Of a stretch of DNA of 64,000 nucleotides, positions 1 through 5,774 are shown piece after piece; position 1 is the first letter of the stretch; every line of letters begins with the position of its first letter. Below the pieces are notes generated by a model. That model was given only the letters and a program-made list of their open reading frames with translations, did no database searches and had not been told where the DNA came from. The DNA lies in assembly GCA_018335935.1 (NCBI GenBank), contig JAGXRG010000026.1:62001-126000 (forward strand), in the 5' to 3' direction. Both the position numbers and the translations under genes were made by a program. The stretch is from Chitinophagaceae bacterium. GTDB lineage: Bacteria > Bacteroidota > Bacteroidia > Chitinophagales > Chitinophagaceae.

Positions 1-1014
1 TTCAATTTAAAAATTTTATTGAGAAGTGTAATCATAAGAGAAAAAACAGATAGCCTTATATATGGTGGTTATCAATTTGACTCTTCTGCCCAAAATAAAA
101 GAGTAGTAAGTATTGCTAAAAAATGGAATAATATTTTTTTCGAATATGCATCGCCTTTATTTGGCCAACAAGTTAATCTTGAATACAGTTTTAGACTCAA
201 TGGATATATAAATAATTGGTCTGAATGGAGCATAAAAACTGAAAAAGAATTTAATAACCTTCCTTCTGGCACTTATACATTCGAGGTAAAAGCAAGAAAC
301 AATTTGGGTATAGAATCAGAAACCATTCGTTATACTTTTAAAATCTTACCTCCTTGGTATAAAAGCAATATTGCATACTTCATTTACTTTTTAATATTCT
401 GTGCTGGTATTTATTTCTTTATTGAAAAACAGCGAAATATTTTTTATATGCAAGAATTGAAATATGAAAAAGAACAAAAACAACTTCAAGACCATCATGA
501 AAGAGAAATTAAAGAAGCTGAAAGTGAATTAGTAGCTTTAAGAAATGAAAAATTACAAGCAGATATTGATTTTAAAAATTCTGAATTAGCTAATTCTGCT
601 ATGCACATTTTAAAGAAAGGTGAATTATTGACAAAAATTAAAAATGAACTCAATCATATTATTAAAAAAGAAAGCAGCGATAAAACAATTGCTGAGTTAA
701 AAAAAATGTTGAAAGCATTACAAGAAGATGAAAAAATGGATGAAGATTGGGAACATTTTGCACAGCATTTCGATAAAGTTCATAGCGATTTTCTTTACTC
801 GTTAAAAGAAAAATATCCTAATATTACACCTAATGAATTAAAGCTTTCTGCTTATTTAAGAATGAACCTCTCGACTAAGGAAATTGCACAATTAATGAAT
901 ATATCTGTAAGGGGAGTTGAGATTAGCAGGTATAGATTGAGAAAAAAATTAGGCATTAGTTCTGATGTTAATTTATTTGATTTTTTGATTGCCATTAACC
1001 ATAGCTCAACTTAA
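1..1014 (+). CDS. Y_Y_Y-domain sensor with C-terminal LuxR-type HTH (5' partial)
   Basis: Only the C-terminal part is present: the frame is open to the left edge, so the first in-frame start at 19 (TTG) is probably not the true start. The visible part reads as a Y_Y_Y (triple tyrosine) beta-sandwich (about residues 20-110), one membrane segment (about 118-136), a long charged coiled coil (about 140-245) and a LuxR-type helix-turn-helix at the C-terminus (NELKLSAYLRMNLSTKEIAQ followed by RGVEISRYRLRKKLG). In this family the missing N-terminus usually carries beta-propeller repeats, so the whole would be a one-protein membrane sensor and transcription factor. The ligand is unknown. The next gene begins 42 bp downstream on the same strand. 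Confidence 0.8.
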   Translation, partial: FNLKILLRSVIIREKTDSLIYGGYQFDSSAQNKRVVSIAKKWNNIFFEYASPLFGQQVNLEYSFRLNGYINNWSEWSIKTEKEFNNLPSGTYTFEVKARNNLGIESETIRYTFKILPPWYKSNIAYFIYFLIFCAGIYFFIEKQRNIFYMQELKYEKEQKQLQDHHEREIKEAESELVALRNEKLQADIDFKNSELANSAMHILKKGELLTKIKNELNHIIKKESSDKTIAELKKMLKALQEDEKMDEDWEHFAQHFDKVHSDFLYSLKEKYPNITPNELKLSAYLRMNLSTKEIAQLMNISVRGVEISRYRLRKKLGISSDVNLFDFLIAINHSST

Positions 1015-1056
1015 AAGTTCTTGATATTGAAAACAAATATTTATTAATAATTAATT

Positions 1057-2337
1057 ATGAAAAGAAGAGATTTTGTAACATTATCTGCATTAACCACAGG
1101 AGCAGGATTGCTTAGTGGGTTTATAAAGCCAAGTCATCAACAAGAACCTATAAAACACAATGATCCAAAATTAGATTTACAAGAAAACAAATCAATCTCT
1201 ATTGACGAAAGAAAAAATAGAATTGCAAAAGCCCAAGAATTATTACAACAACAAGGATTAACTTCACTCATATTAGATGCAGGAACTTCATTAAATTATT
1301 TTACAGGAATTAGATGGTGGCCTAGTGAAAGAACTATGTTGGCTATAATTCCAGCTAGTGGTGAGGTTAAATATGTTTGTCCTGCTTTTGAAGAAGATAG
1401 ATTTAGAGAATTAATTACTATTGGTAAAGAAGTTATAATTTGGCATGAAGATGAAAATCCATTTATTAAGATTGTACAAGTATTACAAGATAATGGATTA
1501 AATAGTGGTAAAATTGCTATAGAAGAGCAAACCAGATTTTTTATAGCAAATGGTATTAAAAATGTTGCAGATAATTTTGAAATTATATCTGGAAATACAG
1601 TAGTTATTCCTTGCAGACAAATTAAATCTAAAAATGAAATTGCTTTAATGCAAAAAGCTGCCGACATTACAGTTGAAGCTATTAAATATGCTATTAGAAA
1701 TCTTAGAGAAGGAATGACACCTCAAGACATTTCTAATTTAATTGCTAAAGAACATCAAAAACAAGGTAGTCAACACGATTTTACTCTTGTAACTTTTGGA
1801 GAAGCTTCAGCATTTCCACATGGAACTACAAAACCTCAGTTTTTAAAAAAAGGAGATATTGTTTTAATGGATTGTGGTTGTAATTATAAAGGCTATTGCT
1901 CAGATATCACCAAAACCATTGTATTTGGAGCAAAACCAACCAAACGACAAGAATATATTTGGAACTTAGAATTATCAGCTCAAACTGCTGGCTTCAATGC
2001 TGCACAAATAGGTAATACAGCAGGCAGTGTTGACGATGCAGCTCGAAAAGTGATAGTAGAAGCAGGTTTTGGCCCAGATTATAAAGTACCAGGTTTACCC
2101 CATAGAACAGGGCATGGAATAGGAATGAATGGACATGAATATCCTTACATAGTTAGAGGCAATGAAACAATTTTAGAAGAGGGCATGTGCTTTAGCATTG
2201 AACCAACCATTGCAATTAAAGGAGAATTTGGTATTAGATTAGAAGATTGTGTTTATATGACTTCAAATGGTGCTCAATGGTTTTCAAAACAAAGTATTTC
2301 TATAAACGAACCATTTGAAGGATTTAAAGTTTTATAG
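1057..2337 (+). CDS. M24 family metallopeptidase (Xaa-Pro aminopeptidase-like), Tat-exported
   Basis: Predicted aminopeptidase P/prolidase-type enzyme that cleaves X-Pro bonds. The N-terminus has a twin-arginine signal (KRRDFVTLSALTTGAGLLSG), so it is probably exported folded. An N-terminal creatinase-like domain (about 50-190) is followed by the pita-bread catalytic domain (about 195-420). All five metal ligands of the M24 family are visible: Asp272 and Asp283 (MDCGC...CSDITKT), His353 (GTGHGIG), Glu382 (SIEPT) and Glu396 (RLEDC). Its length of 426 residues is normal. The 3' end overlaps the convergent ammonium transporter remnant by 6 bp. Confidence 0.9.
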   Translation: MKRRDFVTLSALTTGAGLLSGFIKPSHQQEPIKHNDPKLDLQENKSISIDERKNRIAKAQELLQQQGLTSLILDAGTSLNYFTGIRWWPSERTMLAIIPASGEVKYVCPAFEEDRFRELITIGKEVIIWHEDENPFIKIVQVLQDNGLNSGKIAIEEQTRFFIANGIKNVADNFEIISGNTVVIPCRQIKSKNEIALMQKAADITVEAIKYAIRNLREGMTPQDISNLIAKEHQKQGSQHDFTLVTFGEASAFPHGTTKPQFLKKGDIVLMDCGCNYKGYCSDITKTIVFGAKPTKRQEYIWNLELSAQTAGFNAAQIGNTAGSVDDAARKVIVEAGFGPDYKVPGLPHRTGHGIGMNGHEYPYIVRGNETILEEGMCFSIEPTIAIKGEFGIRLEDCVYMTSNGAQWFSKQSISINEPFEGFKVL

Positions 2338-2587
2338 TTTTTCTCCATGCTGACTCCAATCTAAACCTAAGCTCTCAGCTTCTTCACTTACTCTTAAGGG
2401 AGAAATGAAATCTGTTATTTTCAATAATATCAAGGAGCCAAAAAATGCAAATAATGAAACTGCTATTAATCCAAGTACATGAACTATAAATAAATGAGTT
2501 TCTCCAAAAAATAACCCTGGCTGAGTTACTGCTGAGTTTACTTGTTGATTAGCAAAAACACCAGTTAATAACAAACCTATTAAACCA
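2332..2587 (-). pseudogene. amt: Ammonium transporter (Amt) C-terminal remnant
   Basis: About 85 codons match only the last fifth of an Amt/MEP ammonium channel: a GLLLTGVFAN segment, a last membrane helix (IVHVLGLIAVSLFAFFGSLI) and the conserved cytosolic tail (LRVSEEAESLGLD, ending SQHGEKL). Reading upstream on the minus strand, the homology stops at the terminator of the degenerate tRNA at 2587-2615. The remaining roughly 340 residues, with the ammonium-binding site, are absent. The open frame continues through the terminator and the tRNA, but that extension is not Amt-like. I infer a gene truncated by a rearrangement at the tRNA. It is unlikely to be functional. The tail frame remains intact, which suggests a recent event. 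Confidence 0.75.
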
Positions 2588-2615
2588 AAAAAGGCAACCA
2601 AAATGATTGCCTTTT
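2587..2615 (-). terminator. Intrinsic terminator after the degenerate tRNA
   Basis: On the minus strand AAAAGGCAA pairs with TTGCCTTTT (arms 2607-2615 and 2589-2597, 9-nt loop) and runs into a T tract. It lies directly after the tRNA-like 3' end and marks where Amt homology begins. Confidence 0.75.
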
Positions 2616-2644
2616 GTCGGGAGGACAGGATTCGAACCTGCGAC
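2616..2644. repeat. 29-bp direct repeat, copy 1 (tRNA 3' segment)
   Basis: Identical over 29 bp to 2981-3009. It covers the T arm and 3' acceptor strand of the tRNA. The two copies are 365 bp apart and bracket the GIY-YIG ORF. Confidence 0.85.
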
Positions 2645-2690
2645 TCTCCTGCTGCAAAGCAGGATGTTCTACCAGGCTGAACTATAAATT
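2617..2690 (-). pseudogene. Degenerate tRNA (tRNA-Pro-like, broken acceptor stem and anticodon loop)
   Basis: The minus strand carries a good T arm (GCAGG TTCGAAT CCTGT), a D arm (GTTC AGCCTGGTA GAAC) and an anticodon stem CCTGC/GCAGG. However, the loop between the stems is TTTGCA, only 6 nt instead of 7. The 5' acceptor strand (about AAATTTA) cannot pair with the 3' strand CCTCCCG. The 3' 29 bp are identical to the intact tRNA-Pro at 2982-3055. The 5' half is fused to the end of the GIY-YIG ORF, whose stop codon lies inside it. It could derive from tRNA-Pro(UGG) or, by its TGC-containing loop, tRNA-Ala(UGC). Either way it should not charge normally. Confidence 0.7.
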
Positions 2691-2939
2691 TGAAATTAAA
2701 CTAGGTGATGAATATTTCAACCAGCGTTTGATACCTCTGTTTTTAATTTGTCGTTCTTTTAACATAGCTTCTTTTCTTGAATCAGAAATTAGATAACCAA
2801 TCAAAATCCAAGGTATACCCTTTACTATACTTTTTGTTTCTCCAGAATTATGCTCAATCAATCTATTGGATAAATTGGATGTTTGACCACAATAGTAACT
2901 ATCAATTTTAGTACTGTAAATAATGTAAGTATAAAACAT
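2682..2939 (-). CDS. Small GIY-YIG endonuclease domain protein
   Basis: An 85-residue stand-alone GIY-YIG domain. The first motif reads YTYIIYS and the second YYCGQT, where Cys replaces the usual Ile/Val. The catalytic Arg (NRLIEHN) and the conserved Glu (SRKEAMLKER) are both present, so it may be active. The protein ends at the usual position for the UPF0213-like group. Its ATG lies in the T tract of the tRNA-Pro terminator and its stop codon falls inside the degenerate tRNA, so the ORF fills the gap between the two tRNA copies exactly. No promoter of its own was seen. Members of this family are common next to tRNA and rRNA genes in Bacteroidota; their biological role is unsettled. Confidence 0.8.
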   Translation of the reverse strand: MFYTYIIYSTKIDSYYCGQTSNLSNRLIEHNSGETKSIVKGIPWILIGYLISDSRKEAMLKERQIKNRGIKRWLKYSSPSLISNL

Positions 2940-2940
2940 A

Positions 2941-2974
2941 AAAAAAAAGTCAAAGTTATAAAACTTTGACTTTT
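2941..2974 (-). terminator. Intrinsic terminator of tRNA-Pro
   Basis: Perfect 13-bp stem AAAAGTCAAAGTT/AACTTTGACTTTT (2945-2957 and 2962-2974) with a 4-nt loop. On the minus strand it is followed by a T run, directly downstream of tRNA-Pro. Confidence 0.85.
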
Positions 2975-2980
2975 ATAGTA

Positions 2981-3009
2981 GTCGGGAGGACAGGATTCGA
3001 ACCTGCGAC
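2981..3009. repeat. 29-bp direct repeat, copy 2 (inside tRNA-Pro)
   Basis: Same 29 bp as 2616-2644; here it is part of the intact tRNA. Confidence 0.85.
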
Positions 3010-3055
3010 CCCCTGGTCCCAAACCAGGTATTCTACCGGGCTGAACTACCTCCCG
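2982..3055 (-). tRNA. tRNA-Pro (anticodon UGG)
   Basis: A complete 74-nt cloverleaf: acceptor CGGGAGG/CCTCCCG with discriminator A, D arm GTTC...GAAT, anticodon stem CCTGG/CCAGG with loop TTTGGGA (anticodon TGG), T arm GCAGG TTCGAAT CCTGT. CCA is not encoded. It is followed by a strong terminator and preceded by a TAnnTTTG promoter. Confidence 0.95.
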
Positions 3056-3086
3056 CTTTTCAAATACTGTTGTTTTGAAAGGAGTG

Positions 3087-3118
3087 CAAATGTAGGGGGT
3101 TGCACGTAACAAAACAAC
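3087..3118 (-). promoter_or_regulatory. Promoter of tRNA-Pro
   Basis: -7 element TACATTTG (complement of 3087-3094) and a -33-like GTTG (3115-3118) with a 20-bp spacer. The predicted start is about 25 nt upstream of the tRNA. An inverted repeat GTGCAA-N10-TTGCAC (3084-3105) overlaps the -7 element; it may be chance. Confidence 0.6.
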
Positions 3119-3144
3119 TCATTTAAAAATATTTTTTTATTTTT

Positions 3145-4194
3145 TTATATGAACAATAAAGCATCACCATAACTAAAGAAACGATACTTATCTTTTATGG
3201 CTTTTTTATAAGCTTCCATTACTAAATCGTAACCTGCAAATGCAGAGGCTAATATTAGTAAACTGGTTTTTGGTAAGTGAAAATTAGTAACCATTGAATC
3301 AGCTATACTGAAATCATATGGAGGATATATAAATGAATTGGTCCATCCCTCACTTGGTTTTAATCTTTTCTCAGCAGTAAAACTTGTTTCTAAAGCTCTC
3401 ATACTAGTTGTACCAATTGCACAAATTCTACTACCTCTATCTTTTGCTTTATTTACAATTGCTGCAGCTTCTTCAGGAATTCTGTAATATTCTGCATCCA
3501 TTTTGTGCTTGGTTAAGTCTTCTACTTCAATAGGTCTAAATGTACCTAAACCAGTATGCAAAGTAACTTCAGCAAATTTAATTCCATGAATTTCACATCG
3601 TTTGATTAATTCTTTACTAAAATGTAACCCAGCAGTTGGTGCAGCTACTGCTCCTTCATATTTACCATAAACAGTTTGATATCTTTCTCTATCTTCTGCA
3701 TCGGGCTTTCTTTTAATGTATTTTGGCAAGGGTGTTTCACCTAAAAGTTCTAATATTCCTTTAAAACTTTCGTCACTTCCTTCCCATAAAAACTTAATTG
3801 TTCTTCCTCTACTTGTAGTGTTATCAATTACCTCTGCAACTAATTCTTCATTTTCACCAAAATATAATTTATTCCCTACACGAATTTTTCTTGCAGGATC
3901 AACAATTACATCCCACAAACGATTGGGTTTATTTAATTCTCTTAATAAAAAAACTTCAATCTTAGCTCCTGTTTTTTCTTTTCTACCATACATTCTTGCA
4001 GGAAAAACTTTGGTATTGTTTACAACAAAAACATCTTTATCATTAAAGTATTCAATAATATCTTTAAAATGCTTGTTTTCAATGTTTCCAGTTTTTTTGT
4101 TAACTACCATTAAACGACTATCTTCTCTTCGTTTTGTTGGATTTTGTGCAATGAGATTAAGAGGAAGGTCGTAGCGAAATGAGCTAAGCTTCAT
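3145..4194 (-). CDS. queA: S-adenosylmethionine:tRNA ribosyltransferase-isomerase QueA
   Basis: Converts preQ1-modified tRNA to epoxyqueuosine-tRNA, transferring the ribosyl moiety of SAM, in queuosine biosynthesis. The 349-residue length is typical. Family signatures are clear: the N-terminal [14 protein letters not shown]...[28 protein letters not shown] in the middle, and [13 protein letters not shown] plus [13 protein letters not shown] toward the C-terminus. The protein is cytosolic. No other queuosine gene lies beside it. A consensus promoter predicts a leader of nearly 80 nt holding a GC-rich hairpin (4225-4245), unusual for this genome. Confidence 0.96.
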   Translation of the reverse strand: MKLSSFRYDLPLNLIAQNPTKRREDSRLMVVNKKTGNIENKHFKDIIEYFNDKDVFVVNNTKVFPARMYGRKEKTGAKIEVFLLRELNKPNRLWDVIVDPARKIRVGNKLYFGENEELVAEVIDNTTSRGRTIKFLWEGSDESFKGILELLGETPLPKYIKRKPDAEDRERYQTVYGKYEGAVAAPTAGLHFSKELIKRCEIHGIKFAEVTLHTGLGTFRPIEVEDLTKHKMDAEYYRIPEEAAAIVNKAKDRGSRICAIGTTSMRALETSFTAEKRLKPSEGWTNSFIYPPYDFSIADSMVTNFHLPKTSLLILASAFAGYDLVMEAYKKAIKDKYRFFSYGDALLFI

Positions 4195-4216
4195 AAAGTG
4201 TTTTTTTAATAATTTT

Positions 4217-4251
4217 ATGAACTTGCCGCCGCCTTACGGGGCAGCCATCAT
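4217..4251 (-). promoter_or_regulatory. GC-rich hairpin in the queA 5' leader
   Basis: On the minus strand GCTGCC (4245-4240) pairs with GGCGGC (4230-4225), with an inner CC/GG closing a GTAA tetraloop (GNRA type) and a one-base bulge. An outer ATGA/TCAT pairing can extend it to 4217-4251. It is by far the most GC-rich short intergenic stretch noticed here. An A-rich single-stranded tail of about 25 nt separates it from the queA ATG. I could not match it to a known riboswitch consensus. Confidence 0.5.
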
Positions 4252-4278
4252 GTATTAATTTTAAGAAATAAAAGTGTG

Positions 4279-4310
4279 CAAAAGTAAGCTAAATTTTGTG
4301 ATAGAACAAA
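4279..4310 (-). promoter_or_regulatory. Promoter of queA
   Basis: On the minus strand -33 TTTG (4310-4307), a 20-bp spacer, and -7 TACTTTTG (4286-4279): a full match to the Bacteroidota sigma factor consensus. The start would be near 4272, leaving a leader of about 78 nt. Confidence 0.7.
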
Positions 4311-4353
4311 TAGAATTTCGATTACCCTTATTTTCGTTGGAGTTTAAATAATT

Positions 4354-4953
4354 ATGACACCTGAAAGAACTGAAAAACTACTGAAAGTTTTAAAGCAAAG
4401 ACAAGCCAATCTTACTGTTGTAATGGAAAATGTTCAAGATCCTCATAACATTTCTGCAGTTATGAGGACTTGTGATGCTGTTGGTATTCAAGATCTTTAT
4501 ATTTTAAACACTAAAATTCCTCGTCACGAAAAATTTGGTGTCAAAAGTAGCAGCAGTGCTGCTAAATGGCTCACTTTACATCAATTTGAAGATATTCATG
4601 AATGTTTTAATGAGTTAAGGAAAAACTATGGATCTATTTTAACTACACATTTATCTTCAGATGCTGTGAGTTTGTATGAGATTGATTTTACAAAAAGTGT
4701 TGCCTTGGTTTTTGGCAATGAACATGATGGGGTTAGTGAAGAAGTTAGAAATTTAGCCGATGGAAATTTCATCATCCCCCAAATGGGTATTATTAGAAGT
4801 TTAAATATTTCAGTAGCATGTGCTGTTAGTATTTATGAAGCACTTAGACAAAAAACTGTTGCTGGTCAATATAATCAAGCTTCTTTACCTGAACAAAGAA
4901 TGACAGATTTAATGAATCATTGGGGATTGAATAATAATGAGCCAAACCCTTAA
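4354..4953 (+). CDS. trmH: SpoU/TrmH-family tRNA 2'-O-ribose methyltransferase
   Basis: SAM-dependent methyltransferase of the knotted SPOUT class, most like tRNA (Gm18) methyltransferase TrmH. The three SpoU motifs are present: motif 1 VQDPHNISAVMRTCDAVGI, motif 2 LVFGNEHDGVSEE and motif 3 IPQMGIIRSLNISVACAVSI. At 199 residues it has no extra N-terminal RNA-binding domain of the RlmB type, which supports TrmH, though other 2'-O targets remain possible. It is divergent from queA, also a tRNA-modification gene, and 33 bp upstream of dapB. Confidence 0.88.
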   Translation: MTPERTEKLLKVLKQRQANLTVVMENVQDPHNISAVMRTCDAVGIQDLYILNTKIPRHEKFGVKSSSSAAKWLTLHQFEDIHECFNELRKNYGSILTTHLSSDAVSLYEIDFTKSVALVFGNEHDGVSEEVRNLADGNFIIPQMGIIRSLNISVACAVSIYEALRQKTVAGQYNQASLPEQRMTDLMNHWGLNNNEPNP

Positions 4954-4986
4954 TTTTACTTTACAAAACAAGAATAGCATTTAATT

Positions 4987-5703
4987 ATGAAGATTGCACT
5001 GATTGGTTATGGAAAAATGGGTAAAGCCATTGAAGAAATTGCTTTACAAAAAGGTCATGAAATTGTATTGAAAATTGATTTAAATAATTTAGATGATTTC
5101 AATCAAGAAAATATTGCTAATGCCGATGTTGCTATTGAATTCACATCTCCCCATACAGCATTTGAAAATGTAAAAAAGTGTTTGTCATTTGGAGTGCCTG
5201 TCATTTGTGGTAGCACAGGTTGGTTAGAAAAATGGAATGAAATTGAAACTTTTTGTAAGCAACAAAATGGAACTTTTCTATATGCCAGTAACTTTAGTAT
5301 TGGCGTAAATTTATTTTTTGAATTGAACACTTATTTAGCCAAGTTGATGAATAAATATGATGATTATAATGTTTCACTTACCGAAATTCATCATACACAA
5401 AAAAAAGATGCTCCTAGTGGTACAGCGATAACTCTTGCTGAACAAATTTTGGCAAATAATTCAACAAAAGAAAAATGGATTAATGAGCCCTCATCAAATA
5501 AGAATGAATTGTCAATTATTTCTGAAAGAATTGACCCTGCACCTGGAACACATACTATAAAATATTCGTCAACCATTGATGATATTGAAATTACACATAC
5601 AGCTCATAATAGAATTGGCTTTGCTAGTGGTGCTGTTTTAGCTGCAGAATTTGTTGTGGGTAAAAAAGGAATATTTACTATGAAAGATGCATTAGGGTTA
5701 TAA
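4987..5703 (+). CDS. dapB: 4-hydroxy-tetrahydrodipicolinate reductase DapB
   Basis: NAD(P)H-dependent reductase of the diaminopimelate/lysine pathway. The N-terminal nucleotide fold starts IALIGYGKMGKAIEEIA. The substrate-binding half carries the signature EIHHTQKKDAPSGTAITLAE, in which His-His and Lys are the catalytic residues. The protein is 238 residues long, at the short end of the family but complete. Aspartate kinase, an earlier enzyme of the pathway, is at 46302-47621. Confidence 0.95.
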   Translation: MKIALIGYGKMGKAIEEIALQKGHEIVLKIDLNNLDDFNQENIANADVAIEFTSPHTAFENVKKCLSFGVPVICGSTGWLEKWNEIETFCKQQNGTFLYASNFSIGVNLFFELNTYLAKLMNKYDDYNVSLTEIHHTQKKDAPSGTAITLAEQILANNSTKEKWINEPSSNKNELSIISERIDPAPGTHTIKYSSTIDDIEITHTAHNRIGFASGAVLAAEFVVGKKGIFTMKDALGL

Positions 5704-5706
5704 ATC

Positions 5707-5724
5707 AAAAGTTAAAAGTCAAAA
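5707..5724. repeat. 18-bp intergenic repeat, copy 1
   Basis: AAAAGTTAAAAGTCAAAA, identical to 33235-33252. It lies in the gap between dapB and the S9 peptidase gene. Confidence 0.6.
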
Positions 5725-5774
5725 ACAAAAATTTCACATTGCGTCATACTGCCTTTGTGGCCAAAAAAATAAAT

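Noticed and set aside
1296-1667. 123-codon frame antisense to the M24 peptidase
   Set aside because: Shadow frame; the sense gene has all catalytic residues.
2614-2796. Open frame of 60 codons on the plus strand
   Set aside because: It is the complement of the degenerate tRNA read as protein (SGGQDSNLRL...), a well-known false ORF type.
2858-3112. Open frame of 84 codons on the minus strand
   Set aside because: It runs through tRNA-Pro and its terminator; no family resemblance.
3716-4174. 152-codon frame antisense to queA
   Set aside because: Shadow of a strongly conserved gene; composition is unlike a protein of this genome.
4217-4251. Assignment of the queA leader hairpin to the preQ1-I, SAM-II or other known riboswitch class
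   Set aside because: I could not match stem lengths and conserved loop bases to any consensus I can recall, so only an unclassified structured leader is reported.
4329-4336. TATTTTCG as -7 element for trmH
   Set aside because: TTCG instead of TTTG and the only TTTG upstream is 30 bp away, too far for this promoter class.
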